Shown here: positions 23,731 to 37,006 of the stretch, in pieces
Layout: the number at the start of each line of letters is the position of its first letter
Numbering within the stretch: the stretch's first letter is position 1
From: Enoplolaimus lenunculus
Lineage: Eukaryota > Nematoda > Enoplea > Enoplida > Thoracostomopsidae
NCBI GenBank assembly: GCA_030248215.1
Contig: JASANG010000320.1
Coordinates: 1 to 64,000, forward strand
Length of the DNA stretch: 64,000 nt
Direction: 5' to 3'
Program-made: the position numbers and the translations under genes
Notes under the pieces: generated by a model
Told to the model about the DNA's origin: nothing
Seen by the model: only the letters and a program-made list of their open reading frames with translations
Database searches by the model: none

Positions 23731-23988
23731 TAGCAAATGTAAAGATCAGGGGTGGAACGTTTTTCCGCGAGACTGCAATAGAATAAGCTTAAGCTGTAGA
23801 CTCATTTTTTGCTTACTGTAGTGACCCGAATAAAGGGGGGACTGATATTTATTTGGCCTCTCCAGAGGGTATCCCCCGTGTTATTCGGTTATAGGCTTAG
23901 GCTTATGTTTGAGCTCATTATTACGCTTAGGCTTAGGCTTAGGAACATGCTTATACTACGCTCGCGGCCTCGTTCTATCCATTGGCCA
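23731..23988 (+). mobile_element. Family A MITE carrying a nested family B fragment
   Basis: GCAAATGTAAAGATCAGGGG and GTTCTATCCATTGGCC ends. The TTAGGC core is split at 23816-23893 by a left piece of family B (ACTGTAGTGACCCGAATAA). The B insertion is the younger event. Confidence 0.7.
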
Positions 23989-25573
23989 AACGGTTCCCGA
24001 GCCAGAGGGAGCAGTACACTGCTATGTTAGTATTTTATTGCATTCTTATTAGAATTAAAGCGTCAATCTTTGAATTTAATACTAACCGAAATTCAGAAAT
24101 GAAGTAACTGAAACAAAAAACAACGGCATTTTAGTATAGACCGAAGCACTACGCCAAACGAATAGTTTTTAAAACAAACGGAGAAATGCCATATTTGTAG
24201 CAAATAAGATGGAAAAATTTTGCTAAGAACAACTTTTACAGGGATATATTTCTCGAATAGCAAGTGAGAACATTCGAATAGAGTTAAAAGCAGCGATCAT
24301 CATTCACTCATTGTGTTAATTGAAAAACGCTATTGCATATAGGCGCAAGCGAGGATGGACCGAACCATTTTCAGCACGGTTTTAATTTAGCTAAACTTAT
24401 ACAACTTTTTATAACAATTTTGATTAATTTCCCGATAATTTGAAATCAAAATCAATAAAGAGGCGTGTAACATTCACCTGCAGATTCGTCTCGCTAGTAC
24501 TGAGGTACGAAACTTGGTACACGCAGCTTATTAGCCTTGTATAATTCTGATAATATTAAGTGAAGAAAAGAATATTTAGTTATAACAATTCCCAAGATGT
24601 GTTTGATTGACTTTCACTGGTTTGCTAAAACAATGCCTTCGTAAAATAATAAATTATACCGCAAGTGAAGGGACGGTATTCTCAAATGCCGACAAAGCTT
24701 ATTAGCAGCGAGCGACAGATTTTCAAAGCAAATCACCGAACTGCGATATGTACCATTAAACGATGTCTAGCAATGGTAGAAAACTTCCGCGTATAAAATA
24801 TACCAGTAAACGCAGTTGCAGTTGAACGCATGTGCAACTTTTGTAATGCGCATCGGGTTGGCATATGTTCAGCATGCGTGTTTTAAAGCAAGATTAACTC
24901 TATTGAAACAGTCGCAAAGACCATATTTTACACGAAGAGCTATTGTATTTTACACATTAAACACTGTTGAGGTCAGCGGCGCCTTAAAGTTTTCATTCTT
25001 TTTACGTATAAAATTGCGTTAATATTAATTATGTTTGTCTACATGAATATTTGTTCGGTGCTGGAACGGTACCCAAAATACGTATGTGGGGCGCTACAGC
25101 ATTAATAATATAGATTTGAGTAAGGAGTTTGGTTCAATAGCTTAAAAGTTATGCGGAACTTTACATTCACCACACTACAGTTCGTTTGTTTGAAAACCTG
25201 TGTCAAACTACCACTAATAGTTGCTACACGTTTGAGAATGCTGTCGTAAGGTCAAACTCATTTGAATTGGCAACAATAATGGTAATACACTCGTAGGAGG
25301 CTTTAAGAACTGCCTGTTACGGATTTTTTTGCGCACGAATTTCAAATTTAAGATTAATATGCAAGTGGCTGAATCAATTTTCCCAAAAGAATTTATTAAA
25401 ATCTATGAAAGAAAGTCTATGTTTGCTGAATTATGCGACAAAATAATTGTATAGTAACTAAATTTAAAACGCTACCCTATACTGCGTTAATTTATATACA
25501 CAAGAAACTTCATTTTGCTTCTAATTGCTTAATATCAATTTCTGTGCTATCTCGCTACCGACTCTTTGCCAGT

Positions 25574-25720
25574 TCACATCCCTTGGGTGCACTTAAAAAG
25601 TTTCTAGGGCGCGCATACAACAATTGTAGGTCACTTAAAAGCAAGGTTGAAACTTTTCTGCTGGCCCAAAGTAATTTCTAGGGAGGCTGAGGTCCTCCTG
25701 GCATCGTGGTTGCATACCCG
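25574..25720 (+). mobile_element. Family E MITE, diverged
   Basis: AAGTTTCTAGGGCGCGCATACAAC and AAGCAAGGTTGAAACTTTTC blocks in family-E order; ends eroded. Confidence 0.5.
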
Positions 25721-26797
25721 CTTCAAAGTCGAATATTACACTGTGTAGAGATTTGAAAAGAAGCAAAAAACATGGCTTACCGGATGGTCTTCGTAAACTT
25801 ATTTTATTTCTGCGGTACACTCTCCCCATATTTTACGCTTAGGTTTAGGTTTCAGACAAACCTTTAAGAATACCTAAACATAAGCCTACATAAATCCTAA
25901 AGCTTTTTGCATATTTCGCCGTAAACCTTAAATGCGGGATTGGTCAAGAGTAGATTACCGGTAGCTCCCAGTATTAAATTTTCCGCCGAACGCCGTTGCA
26001 TTTAGCCTCAAAATCAAACACAGACTTTAACAGAGGCAACGCTTATAAGAATGTTATCTAGAAACCAGATAAGAATGGCACGAATGTGCTGCGCAATTTA
26101 CCTCGAAGCGCAATAGTTCTTAATAGCATTTGGGTGCCTGGAGAATAGATGCATTAGAAGATACACTGGACAAAGGGGCTGGAATGTCAAATTGGTCCCG
26201 GCATTACGATATATAACCATTACCTACAACACCTGATCGTTTTAGAAAAATAGACATGTTCGCAGCTCGCGAACGAAGCGATCAAGAAATTAGACTCATT
26301 TTCGGAATCAACAAATCGGTTCAAATTTTAAAATTTAGATTTTTTGTTAAGTGAATAAGTGGAAAAAGTTCGAACCAGTCTGCTGGGTATTTAATCCCAG
26401 GGGAAGCACGTCACAAGGCCAGGTCACAGCTGCAGTAGTAAATGGCAAAATTTCAGTGAAACCTATTAGCGAAACTACAGAGACAACACTGATAATACTG
26501 TTATTCTGTAAATTAGACCAAATAATAATTGCATGTTTGAGGTGCGCAACATACGTCATTATATCGGCGCAGTAATTAACTGCAGTTGCTGATAAATTCT
26601 TTAAATTATACACTGCAGAAAATGGCTATGTATCCGTGAAACCTACTAGCATTGCAAAGAGCAGCAGTCCTTCGAAGATAAAATGTTTCGCAGATTAAAT
26701 TCTATAGTCTTCCACCCAACTGATTTACAGTCCACATGCTGGTTTAATTGGGAGCGCAGAGCGTAACGGTTATTTAATAAGCATGCTGATAAGAAGC

Positions 26798-26912
26798 CCG
26801 TACCGTAGTTAGCCGAGTAAGAGGGGAGGCGATAAGAGTCTGGGATATCTATTTTGAGTCTCAATCAATAGAGGTCTTCCATAACTTGAGTCCGTAAATG
26901 GATAGGCTCCAA
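26798..26912 (-). mobile_element. Family B fragment, degraded
   Basis: GTAGTTAGCCGAGTAAGAGG and TTTTGAGTCTCAATCAATAG match the end of family B. Confidence 0.5.
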
Positions 26913-26989
26913 AATTACTAATTATTTTATGAACGTAAATCATCCCGTTTAAATTGCAAACCATAGACAATGACTGGCATAGCTAAACG

Positions 26990-27150
26990 TATGTTTAAGC
27001 CAGCTCAACCAGCCAGTTGGGCTAAAACACTTTTGGGACGGACATAAGGTTGAAATAACAAGCTCCAGGGGCTAAAAGTTTTTGGGAGAAAAGGAGCAAA
27101 GCTTTCTAGGAGTGGACTGTTTATACCCCCTGGCCTCTGTCTGGCGACGC
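26990..27150 (+). mobile_element. Family E MITE, diverged
   Basis: AGCCAGCTCAACCAGCCAG start, ATAAGGTTGAAATAACAAG middle, CCCCTGGCCTCTG end. Confidence 0.45.
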
Positions 27151-27473
27151 GCACAACAAATAATTAAAACTACCCATCATGATGTAGCTATGTGTATTGC
27201 TCATCTTAATTGTTGGTATGACTAAAACTGAATTATTTCCATAGTTTGTAACCAACTCTGAGGGCCCTGCTTCACGCAATGACAGCGGCAACATTTCAAA
27301 ATCTTAGAATTTCAATAAACAGTTACGAAATTTTTTTAGGAAATTTTCGAAATATTTACAACGAACGGTTTTTGAAATAAAACCAGTGTTCAGATACAAT
27401 ATTCAGCAGGTAGAAAACGGACATTGTCTTTCTGTTCGCACGTAACGGTTAATTTTACGTTAACAACTTTCAG

Positions 27474-27610
27474 GTACCGCTGAAACTTGCATGTACGAGT
27501 TTACCGTCATCAAGTCTCTAGCGGACTTTGACGTTAGTACTCGAAGCTGGTGCTTACGTCTTCTGAAGGTAATGCGAATGCGCGTAATATTCGATAAACG
27601 CTGCCCGTAG
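27474..27610 (+). CDS. Unrecognised candidate terminal exon
   Basis: A good acceptor (AACTTTCAG ending at 27473) opens a phase-2 frame of 44 codons ending in TAG at 27610. The peptide has ordinary protein composition (YEFTVIKSLADFDVSTRSWC, then LRLLKVMRMRVIFDKRCP), unlike the low-complexity reading of nearby AT-rich DNA. A possible donor (GTAATG) also follows Lys at 27568. I do not recognise the family and see no partner exon nearby. It may be the 3' end of a gene, an isolated gene relic, or chance. Confidence 0.3.
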
Positions 27611-29120
27611 TGCATTATTACTGTCATACCGTTTGCTATTCTATTTGGAAACTGGATAAACATGTATTTAACAAAATGGGCAAAATTCACGGAACCTAAA
27701 AATATAAAGCGTTCACCAAACTATAAACCTTTGATATTATTATCTCGTACTGCCAATCATTCTCAAAGGGTCGTAAACATCACGGGCCGTATACAAAAGA
27801 AAATACGGTCATAGAGGTAATATTTCTTCTCTGAAATCTTTGGATACGGTAGAACTATTGCACTTGTACAGATTTGAGACTACTGGATCGATTCTAAAGT
27901 GTGAATTTTTACATTTATTCGCTTTTCTAGTAAACATTTAAAGCCGGTTATTATTGTGCCCCTAAATAAATTTCCGCCTACTCCGATATGGTTAAATTCC
28001 TAGAACTTAAAATGACTTGCACGGTACATTGAAAAAAAAATGACGTTTCAATTTGACAGCCTCATCGAAACAGTTTAGAATTGAACGTGACCGATGCTAC
28101 CCGTAGAAATACATTTTTTAGCCTGTAACAAAACGTTAAAAATGGTTGTTATTTCCTTCGCGAAACGAATTATCGACTACTTGGTATTAGTGACCACCGA
28201 GAACTAAACTTAAACCATGCATTATAAGAAATTGATGTTTCAGCTTGATTGCTCCGCGGCGGACACAATATGCCTTTCACGGAACTGCTCTCGCGAGCAA
28301 CGGCATAGAAGGGTTATGACTTACGGGTTGGTGCTAGCCACACCCTTTGTATATATAGGTTGTGTGTAAACCAATTTGTCTCATCAGCTACGTTTATTTC
28401 AAGGACAGTTTTGAAGGGCCTTCGGTGCTTTGCCCCCCTCCTACGGCTACATGTTTAATGGTTTATAACAAAATTGGCTTTTAAGCTAAGTATGAACTCA
28501 GCTTTTTGCTACTTTGTACATCTTTAATTATATAAAATAGGCATTTTTCAATGTTTTGCTCGTCAAACTAATCGTTAAAATTCTATCTGACACATCAGCG
28601 ACAGGCTGTCAAACTATACAAGATTTGATTTTAGATAAAATTAAAAATTTCACTGTCGGTTTAGCTCACAAAAAACTATAGATTTAAATTGATTTGCGGT
28701 TTCGGAATGAATTTCACAAAAAGAAAGCTTACAAAAATTTTTTTGACAACACTTAGTGGATAAAAATTCAATATCGTTTCAATTACTTAATTTTATTTCA
28801 TCGCTGGCTCCGGATTTGAGTTCGGCAATGTTTCGTCACACCGCCTTTTACCGGATAAAAAGTTTTTTGATTGGAGCGTAGCGAACCCGTGGCTCCACAC
28901 TTGGAACGCCTCTGTTAAATTAACCTTGTTCTCACTTGCCTGGCAATTGCAACCATTTAAACAACGCGTATGTCAATAATCTGATCCAAAATACTCTCAT
29001 ATCAATCTATTTCAATAACAAATACCATACAAAGCCGAAAATAGTGACAAATACAAGGTAGCAAAAGCTGCTATAAAATACAATACCACTAAAAAGTACA
29101 CTAACCATGTGCCACATTTT

Positions 29121-29315
29121 GGCCAATGCAAAGATCAGATGAGGACCGTTTTTTGCGGCACTAGAATTGAGTAAGCTTACGCTTTAGACTAATTTTTTGC
29201 TTGCTTTAGGCTTAGGCATAGGCTTAGGTTTAGAAATAAACTCATTCTTTACGCTTAGGCTTAGGCTTAGGAATAAGCTTATAATACTGTTCCGTTCCTG
29301 TTCTTTATATTGGAT
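29121..29315 (+). mobile_element. Family A MITE with near-exact 8-bp target duplication
   Basis: Flanked by CACATTTT (29113-29120) and CAGATTTT (29316-29323). TTAGGC core. Confidence 0.8.
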
Positions 29316-29891
29316 CAGATTTTCAACTTAATTAAAAGTAGAGATGGTTAATACAGTTTACACGGCTTTTATTTCGTTATTCAAATGACATTTTTTCTTC
29401 ATAATCCAGGGCTTAAATTCCTTCAAAACCCAAGTCAAAAATTCTAACCGCAAAGCACACGAGATATCAAGCAGCTGTGTGGTGCTGTAATCCATATTTT
29501 GATCTGTTGATACAAAAAACAACACAAAATTCTCAAGCCTAAAACAGGTCAGCGACCAAAATATAAGCCAAAAGATTTAGTCTGTACAGTGTCAGTTTTG
29601 TTATATTTACGTCAACAAATCAACAACTTCATTTGGTCGCAGAGAAAAACTACGCCTTCGCTGTTTAACCCTGCTTGTGAATCATTTAAAATTTTCGCAT
29701 GCCATTCTGGAGAATTCTTTGTGCCCGTCGAACCAGAGAGGCGAAAATCATTTTTTCTACGGTTGTCAAACACCTGGTCGGCAGCTCAACCTCACAACGG
29801 AGACATCTCCAAATAAGATTACCTTTAGTAGCAAGTCAAGAGGCTAAATTCAGGTAGGCGCAAGAGTTTCCAGCGATTTCGCCAGCGCATC

Positions 29892-30005
29892 GCGCCCGTA
29901 ACCAAGGGGTAGCAGGGGACCTGAGGAAATTTTAGGCCCCTACAGCATTTTCAACCTTGCTTGTAAACTCAACGGGGTCTTGGGGTGTCAGAGACACTCT
30001 TTATA
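29892..30005 (-). mobile_element. Family E MITE, reverse, truncated
   Basis: GCCCGTAACCAAGGGGTAGC start, TTTTCAACCTTGCTTG middle. Confidence 0.6.
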
Positions 30006-30205
30006 CTTCTAGGGGCATCAACTGATAGCTCAGACACCTCTGTTCCCACGTGCATGTCTAGCATTCTGAACTGGTTATAAATCCACATGCATGGAACAAT
30101 TATCATGGGTTTAGCTAAGGTAAAGAGTTGACGGTATAAATGAGGTGAGGTCTTGGAATTTAAGTTGAGTTTTTAAAACTTAATCCGAAATAGCTTAAAG
30201 GAGAT

Positions 30206-30423
30206 GGTCCATGTAAAGATCAGGGGCGGAGAGTTTTTCTGTGGGACTACAATAGGGTAAGCTTAAAAGCTTTAAACTAATTTTTTTGCTTGGCTTAGGC
30301 TTTAGAGTTTAGGCGTAGGCTTAGGAATATGCTCATTGTTACGCTTAGGTTTACGCTTAGGCTTAGGCTTAGGCTTAGGAATATGCTTATAATACTGTTC
30401 CGCCCCTGTTCTGTACATTTGCC
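30206..30423 (+). mobile_element. Family A MITE with near-exact 8-bp target duplication
   Basis: Flanked by AAGGAGAT (30198-30205) and CAGGAGAT (30424-30431). The core has a long GCTTAGG run. Confidence 0.85.
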
Positions 30424-30649
30424 CAGGAGATCGTAATGAAACTTTTAATTGAAATATAAAATTTAAAAAACATTACAAAATGATGCATTGTAATGCAAAT
30501 TACCCTGTTAGGTATAATCAGTAATGGCACAAACGACTGTAAGTTGCTCTAAAGATGAGACTTAATAGATGGTAATTACTATACGGGTCGTTATCGTTTC
30601 AACAACGAGCGGATTATTAAGCTAATAATCGAAACGCAGGTGAGCGGCA

Positions 30650-30796
30650 AGAAGGACCAAAGGGACAATGTCATCCTCTACCCCCTCTAAATATAAAGGG
30701 GGTTGGCCAAAAACGCAACGCGTGCCGGGTACATTCTTTTCTACACAGAATGTGAGTAGTTGCACACTCTTGCTAAATAGCGATTATCCACTCTTG
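30650..30796. mobile_element. Family K half element
   Basis: GGCCAAAAACGCAACGCGTG through TTATCCACTCTTG: the right half only. Confidence 0.6.
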
Positions 30797-30822
30797 CTTA
30801 TTTCTGAATAGCAGCTGCTTTC

Positions 30823-30999
30823 CAGTGGCGGATCCAGGATCTCAAAATGGGGGGGGGGGCAAAATTTCACAGGTAATAAACTTACTTTTGACCTATACAC
30901 AAACCACAAACTATTGTCACAAAATTGTTATAAATTTTTTGTTAACATGCTGTTCGGGGGGCCACGGCCGGGGTGGCCCCCCCCATGGATCCGCCATTG
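30823..30999 (+). mobile_element. Family F hAT MITE with near-exact 8-bp target duplication
   Basis: CAGTGGCGGATCCAGGATC start and ATGGATCCGCCATTG end; flanked by CTGCTTTC and CTGCCTTC. Contains long G and C runs. Confidence 0.85.
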
Positions 31000-31459
31000 C
31001 TGCCTTCTGATGCGTAACGAAAATAAAAGCCCCAAGAACAAAGTCTGCTAAAACGAATACATCTGATTTTGACCGTTGTATAGTCAATGTGACGTCATTT
31101 GAACGTTGCTATGAATTGTGATGGCCTTTCCACATGAAGGTACAAAATGACCGAGATTCAGCTTATACTATAGTGAATTCAAGGCGGAGATGCAAGAAGA
31201 ATCATCGATCCTGTGGCCGTTTTTGTTTCCTCACTAAGCGCATTCGAGAAGATTCTAGCAAACTGTACCGCAAGATTTGACACAATTTTCATCGTTTTTG
31301 CAAAATACCTTCTTAGAAAACAATTAAGCTGTAGCGGCACCCAGTTGTGTGCGGCAGTTCCTTTAATCATTTGCTTCATAATCTGCCGATTTTTCACAAA
31401 GACGGTAAAAACAGTAATACTTTCCGTGCCCCGTATGAGGTACGTTTGCTATTGAGATA

Positions 31460-31905
31460 CTGTATTGACCCGAATAAGAGGGGGAGTGGTAATAAGAGGG
31501 GGTCCCCATTTTGAGTCCGAATCAATTCGAGTCCGTATCCCTAATAAGAGTCCGTATGCGGATAAAGTCCCTAAACCTTAAATAGAGTCCATAATGTCAA
31601 TTAACCCTAATTGTAGCGCATAAATGACTCCAGGATCAAATAATTTGAGTTCAAAATTTTATAGCGTACTTGAATTTTGAAAGTACATTCCTAAGTATAA
31701 CGTTGTATTATCGCTCAAGCTATTGACACAAGACAAATAAACGTTTAATTCAACGGACAATTGCAGTACCGGATATATATCAGTAACGAAGGGCAGTGGA
31801 GCGAGGGTCGAAAATAAATAACAGTCCGTAACAGAATACCAAGGGGGGTGCCCTCTGGAGAGGCCAAATAAATATCAGTCCCCCCTCTTATTCAGGTCAC
31901 TACAG
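31460..31905 (-). mobile_element. Family B TA-flanked MITE, full length
   Basis: CTGTATTGACCCGAATAAGA and GTCACTACAG ends with TA on both sides; 446 bp, reverse orientation. Confidence 0.88.
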
Positions 31906-32346
31906 TACCCTCGCACATACTACACGTGCGTGTGTAAATTGAAATCGTTGTAAACAACCATCTAAAACACGACCTAGCTGAGACGTTGTTGCAAATAAGC
32001 AAGTTATCATATAGCAATGTTTGCCGAAACGCTGTGCTTAGAGCGCAGATAATCCAGCTAATCGTTAACTCGAACACAAAAACAAGTGAATGAAATAGAT
32101 ACTATTAAGGAAAATTTACCTTTATTTACATTTTTGAAAGTAGAAAAATTATAATATTTTAATAAAAACTACACTTTGAATTGCAGATAATCCAGCTAAT
32201 TGTGAATTTAGACAAAAAGAAATAAAGTCGGACATCATACTGAAGTGTGGGTTTTACTAATTTGCATAGTAAATATCAGCTGTTGACAAGTGAATGCGAC
32301 TCTCTGCATTGCTCCAGTATTGTGCTAAAACCGCTGTACGTTTTCA

Positions 32347-32467
32347 GGCTCGTAGCCAGCTCACCTTGCTATGGGAGCTCATAATTTTTCAGGAGTAGCA
32401 TGCAATGGTTTTCAATAACGTACAAGCTAAGTTGAGCCTTCTATTGAGCTAAAATTTTTAGGGTATA
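32347..32467 (+). mobile_element. Family E MITE
   Basis: GCTCGTAGCCAGCTCACCTT start with the usual middle; right end lost. Confidence 0.65.
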
Positions 32468-32633
32468 TACTCAGCGTTCCTGCACAACTTTATTTATCAA
32501 AATGTTTTATCATTTTTTAAATGATATACCAAAGAAATTAATTAATCGCAATCTTACTTTTATGCTCATTGTCTTTAATACAAATTTAGTGGAACTTTCC
32601 AAAAATTTGGTAACACTTAAATCGGACTTATTT

Positions 32634-32800
32634 TAACCCTTTCCTGCATGAATAATTTTTATTTTACCCGACATCTAATTTGACGCTAGAACTCAAGAGT
32701 CAACCTGATTGGACTCGTACGTCCAGTGGAAGTTTGGTACTGCATATATCTCTCATACTGTTTATTTACTGCACATACAACGTTTGCAATGAGGTCACGA
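32634..32800 (-). mobile_element. Family D relic
   Basis: Begins TTTTAACCCTTTCCTGCATG and keeps a degraded core; the right part is lost. Confidence 0.4.
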
Positions 32801-32801
32801 C

Positions 32802-32936
32802 CGTAGCCAGGTCACATTGCTAGTTGTAGGGGGATTGAAAATTTGTCAGGGGGACATACAAGGATTTCTTTAACTTAATACAAGCAAGGTTGAAAATTTT
32901 CTAGGGGAGCAAAATTTTTCCACAGGTACGGGACTT
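32802..32936 (+). mobile_element. Family E MITE
   Basis: GACCGTAGCCAGGTCACATT start, AAGCAAGGTTGAAAATTTTC middle, GTACGGGAC end. Confidence 0.7.
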
Positions 32937-33299
32937 AATAAAATTGCTCATAGCATGATCCATCAAAGAGCAAGTTATTTGCAGACATATTTATAGCTAT
33001 TAATAGCACAATAATCTAAGCTATAGTTATTCTGGATCATCCATGTTAGATTAGTCTTATTCAATAGCAACTCTGACACAAAATATCATTAAAAACAGGG
33101 AAGTAAAGCTGCTGCTCGGACAACAAGAGCTCATAATTACATCTCATAAACAGGCTAAAAGTACAATAATTATTATAGCAAAACAATAAACTCAGAAGAA
33201 TACTTAGCTATTAAATATAAGTACAAGCGCGTAAAATGAAGTTACGCCCCCCTCGTATCTCAGATAGCTTACAAGGGGAATATATGTTAATTTAACCGG

Positions 33300-33704
33300 A
33301 ATGCTAATAAGAAGAGGCCCCCATTTTAAGTGCCAATCAACAGGAGTCCGTATCCCTAATAAGGGCCCGTATGCGGATTGAGTCCCTAAACCTTAATTGG
33401 AGTCCATAAATGTCAATTATCCCTAATTATAGTGCATAAATGACTCCAGGACCAAATAATTTGACTTCGAAACTTTATAGCGCACTTAAGATTTGAAAGT
33501 ACATTCCTAAGTATAACCTTGCATTATCACTCAAGCTATTGATACAATACAAATAAAAGTTTAATTCAACGGACAGTTGCAATACCGGATATATTTCAGT
33601 AACGAAGAGCGGCAGAGGTCGGGTTAAATTACAGTCCGTAACCGAATCACAGCGGGTGAGAGGACAAATAAATATCAGTCCCCCTCTTATTCGGGTCACA
33701 ACAG
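33300..33704 (-). mobile_element. Family B MITE, one end truncated
   Basis: Ends CGGGTCACAACAG next to TA at the right; the left end is cut into the run GCTAATAAGAAGAGG. Confidence 0.8.
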
Positions 33705-33953
33705 TAAACGATATATTGTTCTCTTGACGAGCTCTGGATACACCTGTACTCCTGTACTTCTAACGGAATCGATTGCATATTATTTTAAACCGCAGCGGCG
33801 GCACATTTGATTATTTTTAAAAAAGTTAAATCTGTTTGAAATGCCAAGTGTGCCAGCGAATACAAAATTATTGGCAGAAAAAAATAATAAATACACAGCT
33901 GGTTTCAGATAATTACTATTTTTTGTACCACCTCGTTTGCGCTAAATTTCTAC

Positions 33954-34226
33954 TTAACTCCTTCTCACATAGAGTTGACTATGGGCAACTCAGCGCAGTA
34001 TATATACGTAAATAATATATATCATACAGTATTTAACAATTGCAACACGTATACATAGTACTAAACCAGCCACAAGACGTGGGAGCCCCGTCGACCTCGA
34101 GCGTCGAGCTCCTATAGCTAAGTGGTGATGCTAAACGCCTCCCACTCCAGTCACTATGGAGTTCGAATCCTAGAATAAATGTAGGTCTCAGATAAAATAG
34201 AATATATTCATGTGATAAAGGGTTAA
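33954..34226 (+). mobile_element. Family D element (TTAA ends, tRNA-Gly-like core)
   Basis: Full-length copy with both TTAA ends and the module TAGCTAAGTGGTGATG ... GCCTCCCAC ... GAGTTCGAATCC. Confidence 0.8.
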
Positions 34227-37006
34227 ATAGTTTAATTGTTGAATACAACGGTAGAATATTACATTTTCAACTGGTGAGTCGTGTTTAGAAAAAACAATAT
34301 AGAAAGTTGCATTCTGAGACATTTCCTGCACAGTCGTATCTCAGGGGATCTACATCCAGGTTTACGCCATCAACAAAGATCAGAACCCAAATTTTGTACC
34401 ATAATTTAGGGCTAAATTTCTTGAGCCGTCATTAATTTTCAAAATAAACGCATTGCATTTTCTGTATTAATACTGTAGCTGGAGCACAGCGGCTGATTTC
34501 GAATTGTGAGTTTACATTAAAGTCGGGTCATATGAATACACAGGAGAAGAACTGATATTTGTCCCAGTTGGCATTAACTGGACTTTACCAACCATTGATT
34601 GCTATTGTGAGTTTAACTCAACCAACTACTGGACACAAATAAACTCTCAACCAAAGAATCAGTTTGCTCTGTGGTACTTTATTGAGTTGTGCCAATCTAA
34701 CGCCCTCGCACCGAATAACATATGCTTTATAAATCACATGGTAAAACGCTAACGATTCAGCACAACACATGAAAACAGACCACAAACTGCATATATCGGT
34801 ATCTTTATGAACCATGTGCGAATCCAAACTACCCCTGGGTTCACGCAAATTAAGCCTCACTGAAGGTTTCTACACTGAACAACAATTGACATTTGGGTTG
34901 GGACAAACCGTTGCGCCAATCTGGACAAGCAGTTGAATTGTTCTCAACTAAAAGGTCTGCAAATAGAATTAAATTTATAGGTGTTTCCATGCACATAGAA
35001 ATATATAAATGCTGTCGATAATTTTATTCCGGTCAGTGCGTGCGAAGGTTTCCGTATGGGAGCCTGTCTCCCCTTACCATAGTAGCGGCACTGCTCACGT
35101 GAATATTACAAAGTTAACTTTCACTAGATGTGCCTTCTCAGAATTTAGTCTAATTAGCCTCTGCGGTACATGTTCTAAATGTTACAGAACCAAATTTAAA
35201 AATAAATCCACGAAAAGTTTCAAATTTCTGTCAGACTCAGCCTCACTGCTTCAACATACGCTGTATCCTCCTTTGTGCTGTGAGTCTGCAGTAGTCATGA
35301 TGAACCCTGGATGTTGACAACAGGGGTGGAACAGTATTATAAGCATATTCCTAATCCTAAGCCTAAGCCTACGCCTAAGCCAAGCAAAAAAATTAGTCTA
35401 ACGCTTAAGCTTACTCTTTTGTAATGCCACAGAAAAACGTTCTGCCCCTGATCTTTACATTTTTCGAAAAGTAATACCACATTTAGAACTTCTTGCGAAC
35501 AACTGTACTTTAGTGAGAAAATTTTTTCTACCTCTATGAGTTAGAAGGCTATTTTAAAGCATGTTAAAAGTGTTTGCTACTTTACTCACGATAGATTTTA
35601 TGCGAGCCCAAAGCCAGAGAGGTGCCAAGAGGGCTCCGACTTCTTTTGGCACAATTCCCTCCACCCCAGAAAAAGTTCTTCCTTGCTTGTAAGTCATCAG
35701 TTTTGTAGGTGTGCTAAACGTCTTTGCGGCTACTCTGGACAAGGGCTTGCTATAGAGTCTGGTAAGGTAATCATGAGGCAAAAAAGATCTAAGTTAATGA
35801 TGCGCGGTACTTTGAAATGTCTCGCTATATATTCCTATAAAAATTCATTCATGTCTAGGAATATTTATCATATGTCCCAGACTTTTTTCGGTAGTGTCCG
35901 GGTTGAAATATAAACCTAAATTCAAATGTCTGGATTGCGGATCTGGGCAGTGCCTTGGCTCGGATATCCGACGTCCCCAACGTTTGAAATGTGGTCCATT
36001 GTAAAGTATTATCCAAAAGCGCAGTAGCTGATACAGAAACGAGGGATCATTTTGCATACGTGACAAAATGTAACGCTGAACAAAACGTCGCAAGCGAAGC
36101 GACCGAGAAGCCAACCCTAAGTGCACCGAAGACGTAAATTAGGAAATTTGTTTTATGGGGGTCCCCAGGTTCCCGGCGCTGTTAGGGGGTAGCAAAATTT
36201 TAAAAAATTTTAAAATACACCTGATGCATCCTTAAAATCCGAAAACACTGTTTCGGTCGCTTGTCGTTGCGTCTGCTCGCAAAACAACTTTTTAAAAAAG
36301 ATCATACCATTTTGAAATAAAATCCTAGCAACGCCGCTGTACGTGTCTTCTCTCACTACGGTACCACTTCTAAGCTTTCAAATAAACAACGCTGCTGATG
36401 AACTAGAATTGCTCAAACCAAACACAATCGTTCAATCTCAATGTCAGATCTATACCCAAAAATTGGTTTATAACCAGGAACTTATTTTGGAAAAGATTAA
36501 CCTGATGTAAACGCTCTGCCAACACAGCATTGCGAGCAGAACCAAATTTTAGAGTACAAAGATGCCATCTCATTGAAAAGCCTGTTTAAAGAGCATTTTT
36601 TCTGTCTGTCCAAAAATTTCAACCGAAATATACCCCCCTATTCACCGTTGTATATCCTGCTTTACCTTGGCAGCGACATCGGACAGCAGGGGCCCAACAT
36701 GACCGGTGTCACGACATACTTAATTAAACCATTTAACTCAGTTAATAGCTGTTTCAATTCCAAGCAATGCTAGTAAATAATTTGTTTGGGGTGAATTCAG
36801 AAACGTTTAGTCTAAAGCAGAGCTGGGCGTATGGAGATAGGGTCGACTTACAAATTGTAAATTATTGGAAATCTAGGCCCATATTTTCAAGAGTGTATTG
36901 CAACTGTCAGCAGTCAGTTTTCAACCTCACAAACTATTGCTGCTGTTGTACTCGAAGTTGGTTCCGGAGTAGAGGAGATCATATGCGAAAAATGTACTGA
37001 ACATTG
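34227..37006. other. Gene-poor interval
   Basis: No coding sequence recognised. 36040-36320 contains GTCGCAAGCGAAGCGACC-like sequence that recurs loosely near 48930 and 62700 and may be another eroded element. Confidence 0.45.
35320..35463 (-). mobile_element. Family A MITE, ends damaged
   Basis: ACAACAGGGGTGGAACAG start, CCTAAGCCTAAGCC core, CGCCCCTGATC-type right end (CTGCCCCTGATCTTTACAT). Confidence 0.7.

Larger units (their letters stand above)
24030..29112. other. Gene-poor interval
   Basis: AT-rich sequence with degraded repeats. Besides family fragments and the candidate exon at 27474-27610, an imperfect direct repeat occurs at about 26440-26490 and 26610-26665 (GTGAAACCTATTAGC and GTGAAACCTACTAGC). 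No gene recognised. Confidence 0.5.

Noticed and set aside
34080-34160. tRNA-Gly gene
   Set aside because: A/B boxes and anticodon arm are present, but the acceptor stem does not pair and the sequence recurs inside a transposon family.
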